DNA of 64,000 nt from Chromobacterium violaceum ATCC 12472 (GTDB lineage Bacteria > Pseudomonadota > Gammaproteobacteria > Burkholderiales > Chromobacteriaceae). Each line of letters opens with the position of its first letter. The stretch's first letter is position 1. The notes beneath the pieces were generated by a model. That model was not told where the DNA came from, ran no database searches, and saw only the letters and a list, made by a program, of their open reading frames with translations. The translations under genes were made by a program, and so were the position numbers. Location: the NCBI RefSeq assembly GCF_000007705.1, contig NC_005085.1:682001-746000 (forward strand). The letters run 5' to 3'. Positions 29,688 through 38,026 of this stretch are shown here, one piece after another.

Positions 29688-30359
29688 ATGCGTACGTTGA
29701 TTAAGGTACTGGCGGCAATGCTGGTGCTTGGCTTCAGCTTGCCGGCAAAATCCATGCTGGCCTATGTTGACGACAGCGTACTGGACAGCATGCGCGGGCG
29801 ATATGTGGATGCCGGGCAGATTGTGCGCTTCGGCGTGCAGATGCTGAGCACCTGGCAGAACGCCGACGGCGTGGTGCAGGGGGCCGGTGTCCAGCTCAGT
29901 GCCCAGGCCGGTGCCGTGCCGGTCATCCATCGCTATACGCTCAACAGTACCAGCGCGACAAGTCATGCCGTCGGCAGCATGCCGACGGGACTGGCTTCGG
30001 TGCAGGGGACGGTTCAGATCAATCAGCAAGCTGGCAACGGCAATATTTCCCGCAACATCACCCGTGTCGACATCGATGATGGCGCGGCCCCGGTCAGCAT
30101 GCCGGCTGGATGGCAGGCCAGCGCGCAGGGTAGCGCGGTCACCAATGGACAGCTGGGAGTCAGCATCAATATGGGCAGTGCCGGACAGATGGGTCAATAC
30201 CTGGGGCAAGGACAGTTGATGCAATTCTCCCGGATCACCGGTAACGGCATCATCACCAACAATAGCCTCCATATCCAGCTGGCAGTGCAGTCTCAGGTAG
30301 GGTTGATCCGTTTCACCATGCCAAGCCGAGCCATGATGGCCGGCATCGGGCTGCGCTGA
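29688..30359 (+). CDS. fapE: FapE-like minor fibre component
   Basis: 223 aa with a signal peptide (about 1-22). The domain is rich in Gly, Gln, Ser and Asn, including GTVQINQQAGNGNISRN, which echoes the amyloid repeat core once. FapE is a minor extracellular or envelope component of Pseudomonas Fap fibres and a proposed adaptor for export. GGGAG precedes the ATG. It is the last plus-strand fap gene; the minus-strand regulator gene converges on it across 70 bp. Confidence 0.82.
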   Translation: MRTLIKVLAAMLVLGFSLPAKSMLAYVDDSVLDSMRGRYVDAGQIVRFGVQMLSTWQNADGVVQGAGVQLSAQAGAVPVIHRYTLNSTSATSHAVGSMPTGLASVQGTVQINQQAGNGNISRNITRVDIDDGAAPVSMPAGWQASAQGSAVTNGQLGVSINMGSAGQMGQYLGQGQLMQFSRITGNGIITNNSLHIQLAVQSQVGLIRFTMPSRAMMAGIGLR

Positions 30360-30429
30360 ACATCGCCCGCCATGTCGTTTCTTGCCGACGCCGTGCGCCG
30401 TGGCCCGGTGGTCACCTGTTGTGCTGTCG

Positions 30430-31764
30430 CTAGTTGATGATTTGCATCGAATATTTCTTCAACAGCCGGTACAGCGTGGCGCGCGAGATGCACAGCATGC
30501 GCGCCGCCTTGCTGCTGTTATGGCCATGCAGCTCCAGCGCCATCTCCACCGCCTCGCGCTCGGCCTTTTCCCGGACGGCTTCCAGGCCATCATGCAGCGG
30601 GATGGCCATATTGCCGCCCAGCCCCATGTCCTGCGGCCGGATGACCCGCCCGCCGGCCATGGCCAAGCCCTGGCTGATGCGGTTGGACATCTCCCGGATA
30701 TTACCGGGCCAGTCATGTTGCAACATGATGGCCATTGCCTCGTACGACAGCCGTTTGTGCGGCAAACCCAGCCTCTGGGCATTCTGGAATAGCAGGTGCT
30801 TGGCCAGCAGGGGAATATCGGAACGCCGCTCGCGCAAGGGCGGCAGGTGCAGCTGGCAGACGCACAGGCGGTAATACAAGTCCTGACGGAAACGACCGTT
30901 GCTGATGGCGGCGGGCAGGTCGACGTGGGTTGCCGACAAGACACGGGTGTCGATGCTGCGGCTGCGATGGTCGCCCAGCCGGTCTATGGTGCCTTCCTGC
31001 AGGAAGCGCAGCAGGCTCACCTGCGCTTCAATGGCCATGTCTCCGATTTCATCCAGAAACAGGGTGCCATTGTGGGCAGCCTCGATGCGGCCGATACGAC
31101 CGGATGAAGCGCCGGTAAAGGCGCCTCGCTCGTGGCCGAATAATTCCGACTGCACCAGGCTGACCGGCAGCGCGCCGCAGTTGACTGTCTGGAAAGGGCC
31201 ATCGGCCCGGTCGGAGTACTGATGCAACAGCTGAGCCACCAGCTCCTTGCCGCAACCGGACTCCCCGGTGATGACGACGGTGACATTCACGCGCGCCAGA
31301 CGGCGGATTTCCTGACGCAAACGCCGCATGCAGTCATGCTCGCCAACCAGTTTTTTTTGCTCCTCCGGGATCTCCTCCTGCTGCAGATGCCTCCGCAGCA
31401 TGGTCTTGCCATGCAGCCGCCCCAGCGTGACCGCCAGCCTGGCGCTCTCGACCGGCAAACAATGGTAGTCATAGCAGCCGTCATTGATGAAGCTACGCAC
31501 GGCTGCGTGCTCCAGTTGTTGGCGTTCGGTTAGCAACACCCACTCCAGGTCAAGCTGGCCGCCAAGCTGCTGCAGCGCCTCCGCCTTGCGCAGCAGCTTG
31601 TTGTCCAGCAAGAGCAGGCCCGCGCTGAATGGCCCAGCCTGCCGGAGTTTGGGCTGCTGCACATCGTGGATGTGAATGATCTTCCAGTGCTGCTGATGCA
31701 AATCGTGCAGCACGGGAAGCAATGCATCCGACCCTAGCGCCAGCAGCGTTTTGCTCGCTTGCAT
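30430..31764 (-). CDS. sigma54-dependent activator with VpsR-like N-terminal domain, probable fap regulator
   Basis: 444 aa from ATG 31764 (GGAG 6 nt upstream). Residues 1-125 are a receiver-like domain without an obvious phospho-acceptor pocket, resembling VpsR of Vibrio. The AAA+ domain has Walker A GESGCGKE (167-174), the sigma54-contact loop GAFTGA (214-219) and Walker B LFLDEIGD (235-242). A Fis-type HTH closes the protein (NSSKAARMLCISRATLYRLLKKY region). It therefore can activate sigma54 promoters, and two candidates lie in this locus (26911 and 33130). It is co-transcribed behind fapF (11-nt gap). VpsR binds c-di-GMP; whether this protein does is inference. Confidence 0.9.
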   Translation of the reverse strand: MQASKTLLALGSDALLPVLHDLHQQHWKIIHIHDVQQPKLRQAGPFSAGLLLLDNKLLRKAEALQQLGGQLDLEWVLLTERQQLEHAAVRSFINDGCYDYHCLPVESARLAVTLGRLHGKTMLRRHLQQEEIPEEQKKLVGEHDCMRRLRQEIRRLARVNVTVVITGESGCGKELVAQLLHQYSDRADGPFQTVNCGALPVSLVQSELFGHERGAFTGASSGRIGRIEAAHNGTLFLDEIGDMAIEAQVSLLRFLQEGTIDRLGDHRSRSIDTRVLSATHVDLPAAISNGRFRQDLYYRLCVCQLHLPPLRERRSDIPLLAKHLLFQNAQRLGLPHKRLSYEAMAIMLQHDWPGNIREMSNRISQGLAMAGGRVIRPQDMGLGGNMAIPLHDGLEAVREKAEREAVEMALELHGHNSSKAARMLCISRATLYRLLKKYSMQIIN

Positions 31765-31775
31765 TGCCGACTCCG

Positions 31776-33059
31776 TTAGAATCGATAAGGGAACTTCACC
31801 GAAAATGCATAGTTCGGGCTGTCCGGCGTCATGCCCAGCGACAGGCTGGGAATGATAGAGAGCCGCTTGCTGTACGCATATGTCAGGCCCAGGTTCAGGT
31901 TGGCGGCATTGGCGCTGCTCCCCACCACATCGGTCCAACTGCTGCCCTGCTGGCGTACCCGTGCCTGACCCACCATCTGCTGTGAATAGGACAGACCCAG
32001 GCTGAGCTTGTCGTTAAGCGCAAAGGCGATACCGGCACCCCAGCTCCAACTGTTTCCCAGGCGCACATCGCCCGGCTGGGCCACGCCGACCGTGGGGCTG
32101 ATGTCGCGGAAATGGCCATCCAGATAATGGGTGTAGCTGAGGCTGGCGAACAGGACGGCCGGATCCGCCGTCTTGACGAAGGACAGGCCGGTGGTGATGC
32201 CCCAAACGCCATTGCCGGTAGGCAGGCGGTCCGGCGTGGAGAGATTGTTGTTGCCAGCAGACTGAACCAGCTTGATGCCATAAGGGTTGCGCCCGGTTGG
32301 TGCCTTGACGCGCAAACTCCACACCATGTCCGGCCAGTCGGCGTCCTCCTCCTTCAGCTTGTAACCCAGGCCAAGACTGATATCGCCCAGTGCCGGCCCC
32401 TGTTGTACCGACCCCTGCGAAACGCTGTTGGCGCCGCCGCCCGCGCCGCCGGAGAAATAAGTTGCGTCCCGCGCCACGAAAGGAAGGTCAATATCCAGCT
32501 GCCAACGCGGGCTGGGCGAGTACCGCGTGGCCAGGTCCAGCGTCAGACTGTCGCTGACCACCTTATCCAGGTTGATATTGCCAAGGAAAATGGAGTCCAG
32601 CGCCAGAAAGCCATTGAGCACGAGTTCGCGCGTATCGTAATGGGTGTAGGTGAGGCTGGGCTCGATGGAGAACTTGCCCGCGGCAAAACCGCTGGCTTCC
32701 TGATAGATGTCTTCCATGCTCTTGGGAACTTCGCTCACCACCGGCAGGGCCGGGCCATTGCCGCCGGCCATGGCTCCGTGATTGGCCGCCGTGTCAGCGC
32801 CAACGCTCTTGCTGCTGATGTCGGTACGACTGCCAATGGCGGCTGCCGCGCTCTGGCCGTCATGGCGGGTCAGCCCGGCCAATTGCTGCTCCAATTGGCG
32901 TATGCGCTGTTCCTGTTGCCGGTTGGTCTGCGCCAGATCACTGATCTGCTGTTGCAGGCTTTCGAGGCTGATATCGGCCCAGGCCTGTAAAGGAAAAGAC
33001 AAGGATAGCGCAGCCAGCAACAGGCTGCTGCAAGTGGAGCGCAAGGTGGTCGGCGGCAT
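31776..33059 (-). CDS. fapF: FapF-like outer-membrane amyloid exporter
   Basis: 427 aa. Signal peptide 1-28 (QAWA-D). A coiled coil at about residues 30-64 (LQQQISDLAQTNRQQEQRIRQLEQQL) is followed by a low-complexity linker. From about 130 there is a beta-barrel with alternating strands ending in a C-terminal aromatic residue (VKFPYRF), as for outer-membrane proteins. This matches FapF, a trimeric coiled-coil-gated barrel that secretes FapB/C. In Pseudomonas fapF is the last gene of one operon; here it is on the opposite strand with the regulator. ATG 33059 has AAGGA 7 nt upstream. Confidence 0.87.
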   Translation of the reverse strand: MPPTTLRSTCSSLLLAALSLSFPLQAWADISLESLQQQISDLAQTNRQQEQRIRQLEQQLAGLTRHDGQSAAAAIGSRTDISSKSVGADTAANHGAMAGGNGPALPVVSEVPKSMEDIYQEASGFAAGKFSIEPSLTYTHYDTRELVLNGFLALDSIFLGNINLDKVVSDSLTLDLATRYSPSPRWQLDIDLPFVARDATYFSGGAGGGANSVSQGSVQQGPALGDISLGLGYKLKEEDADWPDMVWSLRVKAPTGRNPYGIKLVQSAGNNNLSTPDRLPTGNGVWGITTGLSFVKTADPAVLFASLSYTHYLDGHFRDISPTVGVAQPGDVRLGNSWSWGAGIAFALNDKLSLGLSYSQQMVGQARVRQQGSSWTDVVGSSANAANLNLGLTYAYSKRLSIIPSLSLGMTPDSPNYAFSVKFPYRF

Positions 33060-33629
33060 GATCGTTTCCTTCGCGTGCAGGTGCGGCTGGCCCGCCTGCA
33101 TCCTCGGCGCATGCTGAGCGCCGAGTGCTGCAAGAAGATTTCCCCGCTACCTCATCGATAGCGTCATGATGCCCCGGTTTGGTTATTTAATATTACTTGA
33201 AACAGAATTATTGATTTGTTATTTATCTTAGTCGATATCAAAGACAAAACAAGCCCTGCGAAATTGTCATTGGCTGGTTTTTTTGATGATATAAGCCCGT
33301 GAAATTGCTACTGCGCGAAGGGCTAAAATTTTAAATGGATCGCAGTTTTAAGATGAAAAAAGCATGCATTTGCGATTTGTTGTCATGATTTTATTTATCT
33401 TGCCCGGCGAAGGGCGCATAAGGTTCGTAGGGGTCTGAGGGAGGCAAAGGAGCCCGCGGCCCTTTTGTTTTTGCTCATTAGCTAAGGGGTTGGACTTTCA
33501 AAGTCGTTTGCTGAGAGGCAGTGGCGGCCTCTGACTTTGTCCTTTCATTTGGCTGCGCAGAGGTCTATGGAGAGCGTCGTCGGCAGCCGGCAAGCATTCG
33601 GGCATCGCGGCCGCCCATTCCGTCGGAGA
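33060..33629. other. AT-rich intergenic region upstream of fapF
   Basis: 570 bp without a supportable gene. Composition is clearly AT-richer than the flanks, especially 33170-33400. It holds the candidate sigma54 promoter of fapF. Short frames at 33521-33902 are antisense to the SDR gene or lack features. Confidence 0.6.
33130..33143 (-). promoter_or_regulatory. candidate sigma54 promoter of fapF and its regulator gene
   Basis: On the minus strand the sequence reads GGAAATCTTCTTGC: GG and GC are 10 bp apart, with a full TTGC at -12 but a poor -24 box. It lies 71 bp upstream of the fapF ATG. Weaker than the fapA promoter. Confidence 0.4.
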
Positions 33630-34712
33630 TTATCGCCTGCCCCCATTGGCGAACCCGATGTTTTCTTTGCCGGATTGGCGCATCCCCGCTCGCGCCATTC
33701 GCTGCCGGATCCACGCGACTTCCTCCGCCAGCGTTTCTTCCATGGGCCTGAAGCCCAGGCCAAAGCGGGTCCGGATTTTTTCCGACGAGAATTTTCTTCC
33801 GTAGTCGTTAGCCATGTTTTTTACCGTGGCCAAGCTGAGCAATACCGGCTTGCCGGTCAGTCGAGCATAGATCTCCTGCAGAGAAGCGATGGCATACAAT
33901 AGTGCGCGAGGCAGTCCGCGGCGCGGGGCGGGCACACCGCTTACGGCTTCCATCGCCTGTAAAAGCCCGGCCATGCTGACGGGGTGGCCTGCGGCCAAAT
34001 AGCGTTCGCCTCGTTCCCCCGTTTGGCTGGATGCCAAAGCGACTTGGGCCACATCCCGGGCATCCACCACAGAAAAAGCGGCATCGATCACGCCTGGAAT
34101 TTTTTGTTGCAAGTAGTCCTCTACGAACTGCCCGGCCGAAGTCGGCCCAAGATCGCCTGGGCCATGCATCCAGCCGGGCAAGACCAGGGAAATGTGCATG
34201 TCCGGGTGGTTGTCGAGGAAAGCGAATATCACCGCGTCGGTTTCAATCTTGCTGCGGTAATAGTCATCCGGTGCCTCCTCTATTGCCAGCACCATGCTTT
34301 CGTCGGTCAATCCAGAGTCATTGCGGCCCAAAACCGCGATGGAGCTGATGTGGACCATGCGCCGAATGCCGGCCGTGTACGCCTCGCGCAGCAGATTTTG
34401 CGTGCCTTCGACATTCGTCTTGCGCAGGGCGTCCAGATGGCGGCCGCCTTTGTAGCTTTCGCGGAAGTAGGCCGCGGCATGGAAAATAACTTGGCAGCCC
34501 CGCAATGCTGGAGCAAAGCCTTTTACATCCGTGAGATCGCCCAGAACCACTTCTAGACGGCTGCCTGTCAACTCCCCGAACTGCTCCATGGCTTTCCGTT
34601 CCGACCTGGCTAAAGCCCTGACCCGATAACCTTCGGCGAGCAGCAAACGAACGAGATTATTGCCCAGCAATCCGGTAGCGCCAGTGACAAATGCGATTTT
34701 TTCTTGCGTCAT
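33630..34712 (-). CDS. NAD(P)-dependent epimerase/reductase (extended SDR, dihydroflavonol-reductase-like)
   Basis: 360 aa. Rossmann motif TGATGLLG at the N terminus (about residues 10-17), LGDLTD, and an active-site YxxxK (YYRSK, near residue 152) in the extended-SDR pattern. Related enzymes reduce ketones or act on NDP-sugars; the substrate is unknown. It is divergent from the MerR regulator, and its promoter spans a MerR-type dyad. The last 20 residues (GKENIGFANGGRR) look like an unstructured tail. Confidence 0.85.
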   Translation of the reverse strand: MTQEKIAFVTGATGLLGNNLVRLLLAEGYRVRALARSERKAMEQFGELTGSRLEVVLGDLTDVKGFAPALRGCQVIFHAAAYFRESYKGGRHLDALRKTNVEGTQNLLREAYTAGIRRMVHISSIAVLGRNDSGLTDESMVLAIEEAPDDYYRSKIETDAVIFAFLDNHPDMHISLVLPGWMHGPGDLGPTSAGQFVEDYLQQKIPGVIDAAFSVVDARDVAQVALASSQTGERGERYLAAGHPVSMAGLLQAMEAVSGVPAPRRGLPRALLYAIASLQEIYARLTGKPVLLSLATVKNMANDYGRKFSSEKIRTRFGLGFRPMEETLAEEVAWIRQRMARAGMRQSGKENIGFANGGRR

Positions 34713-34779
34713 GTTTTTCCCTGATCGTCAGCTCATTAAGAGGGCGTCGTGAAAGTCAGCCGAGGCTGTGCGAGAGGGC

Positions 34780-34811
34780 ACTGTAAACATTGGTGTATAG
34801 TCCAAGGTCAA
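34780..34811 (-). promoter_or_regulatory. MerR-type promoter of the SDR gene
   Basis: Minus strand: -35 TTGACC (34806-34811), unusually long 20-bp spacer, -10 TACAGT (34780-34785). The dyad TTGG-N2-TATA-N2-CCAA (34790-34805) sits in the spacer. Over-long spacers with a central dyad are the signature of MerR-activated promoters, and a MerR gene diverges from here. Confidence 0.5.
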
Positions 34812-34838
34812 GCCAAAATGCATCGGGGACGTTTGATC

Positions 34839-35198
34839 ATGCGGATCGGAGAGTTGGCAGCACAGACCGGGATGACGCGTGACGCTATCCGTTTTTACGA
34901 GCGGATCGGCCTTATCACGCCGGAACGCGGTCAAGAGGGCCGCCACGGCTACCGCCGCTACAATGCGTCGGCGGTGCGACGCCTGGGGCTGATCAAGCAG
35001 GCCAAGACTTTGGGGTTTTCACTTGGCGAAATCCAGGCGCTGCTGGATGCATGGGCCAATCACCGTTTCAGTCCGGCGCAGAAGCGCGCAGTGATTGCCG
35101 ACAAGATCAGGGTAATCGATCGCAAGATCTTGGAGCTGCAGGCGCTTGCAAGCGAGCTCAAATTGACGCTGGCCGGCATCCGCGACGCGTGCCAATAG
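34839..35198 (+). CDS. MerR-family transcriptional regulator
   Basis: 119 aa. N-terminal winged HTH (MRIGELAAQTGMTRDAIRFYERIGL) followed by the dimerisation helix, and no cysteine pair of the metal-binding type, so a metal sensor is unlikely. ATG 34839 is chosen because the conserved MRIGELA start follows directly and GGGGA lies upstream. Probably controls the divergent SDR gene. Confidence 0.9.
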   Translation: MRIGELAAQTGMTRDAIRFYERIGLITPERGQEGRHGYRRYNASAVRRLGLIKQAKTLGFSLGEIQALLDAWANHRFSPAQKRAVIADKIRVIDRKILELQALASELKLTLAGIRDACQ

Positions 35199-35455
35199 AC
35201 ATGGCGGCAACCGCCGGCGGCTCGTGGCTGATCGGCCTGTCTCTCTATCTTTGGCTATTGCTTTTCTGATCATGAAGTGTCGCCAGTCAGACTGGCGACT
35301 GGCTTGCTTTGTGATGCCAAGCGGATATTTCGAACTGTCGGCGCGCGGCATCTGCTGCGCGATCAAGCGGGCCGGAGCCTTTTCCAGACAGGGCTGTCCG
35401 GTATGGTGGCACTGTCGGCCAGGTTGGCGTCCCGCGCGTCGCGGACGGGGTATCG

Positions 35456-36850
35456 CTAGCTGGCGTTTTGCCTGACGAGCGCGTTCATCCGGCCGCGCCG
35501 CAACGCGGCGATGGCCGCCGCCGTGATCAGCGCGGCTGCGGCGAAGGCGGCGCGGGTGGCCCAGGCGACGGCCTCCGGCCGGGTATCGACGATGGAACCG
35601 CCCGCCGCGGCGGCGAAGACGGCGCCCAGCGCCGAGGCGCCGGTGACCAGGCCGAGATTGCGCGCCAGGTTGAGCAGGCCGGACACCAGGCCGCGCCGGT
35701 CGGCGGGCAGGCCGGCCATGACCAGGGTGTTGTTGGATGCCTGGAACAGCGCGTAGCCGGCGGTGAGGACGACAAGCGGCGCCAGGTAGCCTGCCAGGCC
35801 CAGCGCGGCCGGCGAGGCGGCGATGAGGGCGGCGCCCGCCAGCATCGCAACCAGGCCCGCCAGGCAGATCCGTTCCGCGCCGAAGCGGTCGGTCAGGCGG
35901 CCGGCCGGCACGCCGGCCAGCGCGGAGATCGCGGGACCGACGGACATGGCCAGGCCCGTAGCCACCACATCCAGTCCCAGCGCGCGGGACAAGTGAAAGG
36001 GGCCGATCACCAGGGTGCCCATCATCACCGCCGCCACCAGCGCGCCGGCGATCAGGCTGCCCGCCAGCGCCGGGTCGCGCAGCAAGCCTATCCTCACCAG
36101 CGGCGCTTCGACGCGCATTTCCACCCGAACGAAGGCGGCGACGCCTGCCGCCGCGGCCAGCAGCAGCGCCAGGTTCATCGGGCCGAAGCGGCCGCGACCC
36201 GATGTCATCGCCAGCGCGTAGGCGGTCAGCGCCAGCGCCAGCAGCAGGGCGCCAGCGAGATCGAAACGGATCCTGCCGGCCGGCGGCGCATCGGCCGGCA
36301 GGCTGCGCAGCGCGAGCAGGAAGACGGCCGCGCCGGCAGGCGCGAGCGCGAGGAACACGGCCGGCCAGCCCCAGGCGGAGAGCAGCGCCCCGCCCAGCGA
36401 GGGGCCGAGCGCGGTGCCGGCGGCCGACATGCTGCCCAGCCAGCCCATCGCGCGGCCGGTCCGCTCTTTGGGCGCGACGTCGGCGACGAAGGCCAGCGCC
36501 AACGCCAGCATCGCCGCCGCGCCCAGGCCCTGGAGCGCGCGGGCGGCCAGCAGCCAGCGGAAGGAGGCCAGCCCGGCCGCCAGCGAGGCGAGGCTGAACA
36601 GCAGGATGCCGGCCAGCAGCAGCCGGCGCTTGCCGGCCAGATCGCCCAGCCGGCCGACGCCGACGATCAGCGCGGTGACGGCGAGCAGGTAGGCGAGCAC
36701 CACCCATTGCGCTTGCTGGAAGGAGGCGCCAAAGGCGCGGGCCAGTTCGGGCAGCGCGACATTGGCGATGCTGGTGCCCAGCGAGGACAGCAGCACGCAT
36801 AGCGACAGGCAGGCCAGCGCGCCGCGTCGGTGAGAAGGCAAAGTGTTCAA
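35456..36850 (-). CDS. MFS drug transporter (DHA2-like, about 14 TM)
   Basis: 464 aa, very hydrophobic. The first helix carries LSSLGTSIANVALPELARAF, and the loop after TM2 GVGRLGDLAGKRR matches the MFS A motif. TM5 has the antiporter C motif region (GTALGPSLGGALLSAWGW). Likely a proton-driven exporter of drugs or small molecules. It is divergent from a LysR gene (37037), with a palindromic operator candidate between them. Stops at 35456 with 257 bp of gene-free DNA beyond. Confidence 0.88.
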   Translation of the reverse strand: MNTLPSHRRGALACLSLCVLLSSLGTSIANVALPELARAFGASFQQAQWVVLAYLLAVTALIVGVGRLGDLAGKRRLLLAGILLFSLASLAAGLASFRWLLAARALQGLGAAAMLALALAFVADVAPKERTGRAMGWLGSMSAAGTALGPSLGGALLSAWGWPAVFLALAPAGAAVFLLALRSLPADAPPAGRIRFDLAGALLLALALTAYALAMTSGRGRFGPMNLALLLAAAAGVAAFVRVEMRVEAPLVRIGLLRDPALAGSLIAGALVAAVMMGTLVIGPFHLSRALGLDVVATGLAMSVGPAISALAGVPAGRLTDRFGAERICLAGLVAMLAGAALIAASPAALGLAGYLAPLVVLTAGYALFQASNNTLVMAGLPADRRGLVSGLLNLARNLGLVTGASALGAVFAAAAGGSIVDTRPEAVAWATRAAFAAAALITAAAIAALRRGRMNALVRQNAS

Positions 36851-36983
36851 GCGGATGCTCCCTATGATGTGCGATAGCGCGTCGGGCGCGGGCCTTCAGC
36901 CGGTTTCGCCGGCCATTCCCAGGCCGCGCCGCGTTCATTTCCGTAGCCTAGGCGGGTCCATGGCATGGCGGAAGACGCACGAT

Positions 36984-37002
36984 ATGCACTCGATAAGTGC
37001 AT
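36984..37002. promoter_or_regulatory. LysR operator candidate (MFS / LysR divergent promoter)
   Basis: Perfect inverted repeat ATGCACT-N5-AGTGCAT, 35 bp before the LysR start and about 130 bp before the MFS start. It has the T-N11-A form of LysR boxes. Confidence 0.6.
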
Positions 37003-37036
37003 GTGGCGCCATGCCAGGCCGTGCTATGGTGGACGG

Positions 37037-37984
37037 ATGAGCACACCCGATCTGAACCTGCTGGTCACTCTCAACGCGCTGTTGGCCGAGGGCAGCGTGG
37101 CCGGCGCCGCGCGCCGGCTGGGGCTGAGCCCGTCGGCGATGAGCCGCGCGCTGGCCAGGTTGCGCGCGACGATGAATGATCCCCTGCTGGTCCGCGCAGG
37201 CAGGGGACTGGTGCCCACGCCGCGGGCGCTGGCGCTGCGCGAGCGCATCGGCCCGCTGCTGCGCGAGGCGGAGGCGGCGCTGAAGCCGGCGCGGCAGCTG
37301 GACCTGGCGACGCTGGCGCGCACGTTCACGCTGAGGACCAGCGACGGCTTTGTCGAGAACTTCGGCCCCAGGCTGATCGCGCGCGCGGCGCGGGAGGCGC
37401 CCGGCGCGCGCTTCCGCTTCGCGCTGAAGGCCGACAAGGACAGCGCGCCGCTGCGCGACGGCAGCGTGGACCTGGATACCGGCGTGGTCGGCGCGGCAGC
37501 CGGGCCGGAGCTGCGGGTGAGGATGCTGTTCCGCGACCGCTTCGTCGGCGTGGCGCGCGCCGGCCATCCCTTGCTGGACGGCGAGATCAGCGCCGAGCGC
37601 TACGCCGCGGCCCGCCACGTCTGCATGTCGCGCAGCGGCCAGGATCGGGGGCCGATAGACGCGGCGCTGAAGGCGCTGGGTTTGACGCGCAACGTTTCCA
37701 CCCTGGTCGGCGGCTTCACCGCCGCCCTGGCGCTGGCCCGCGCCACCGACCTGATCGCCTCGGTGCCGGAGCGCCACACCGGCTTCCTGCGCGACGGCAT
37801 GCAGAGCTTCCCTTTGCCGGTGGAGGTGCCCGGCATCGTCATCTCCATGATCTGGCATCCGCGGCATGACGCCGATCCCGCCCACCAATGGCTGCGCGGC
37901 TGCGTGAAGGCGGTGTGCGATGAGCAACTGGACGCGCACGGCTGCTCCGGCCGGTCGGGCCTGGACCCGTCAACGCTGGTGTAG
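37037..37984 (+). CDS. LysR-family transcriptional regulator
   Basis: 315 aa. N-terminal HTH (LNLLVTLNALLAEGSVAGAARRLGLSPSAMSRALARLR) and the type 2 periplasmic-binding effector domain. ATG 37037 is favoured because a G-rich site (GGTGGACGG) precedes it and the frame then starts directly at the HTH. It resembles NodD/LinR-type members (MSTPDLNLL). Probably regulates the divergent MFS pump. Confidence 0.9.
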   Translation: MSTPDLNLLVTLNALLAEGSVAGAARRLGLSPSAMSRALARLRATMNDPLLVRAGRGLVPTPRALALRERIGPLLREAEAALKPARQLDLATLARTFTLRTSDGFVENFGPRLIARAAREAPGARFRFALKADKDSAPLRDGSVDLDTGVVGAAAGPELRVRMLFRDRFVGVARAGHPLLDGEISAERYAAARHVCMSRSGQDRGPIDAALKALGLTRNVSTLVGGFTAALALARATDLIASVPERHTGFLRDGMQSFPLPVEVPGIVISMIWHPRHDADPAHQWLRGCVKAVCDEQLDAHGCSGRSGLDPSTLV

Positions 37985-38026
37985 CGTGGACGGGACCTGG
38001 CCGAGCGCCAAGGTGAAAATCCCGCC

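Noticed and set aside
33521-33902. Small plus-strand ORFs of 76 and 121 codons before the SDR gene end
   Set aside because: Most of their length is antisense to the SDR 3' end, and the remaining part has no start signal.
35019-36938. 639-codon minus-strand frame over the MFS gene
   Set aside because: It is a different frame of the same strand as a clear 464-aa MFS transporter; its translation is Arg/Ala/Gly-rich and featureless.
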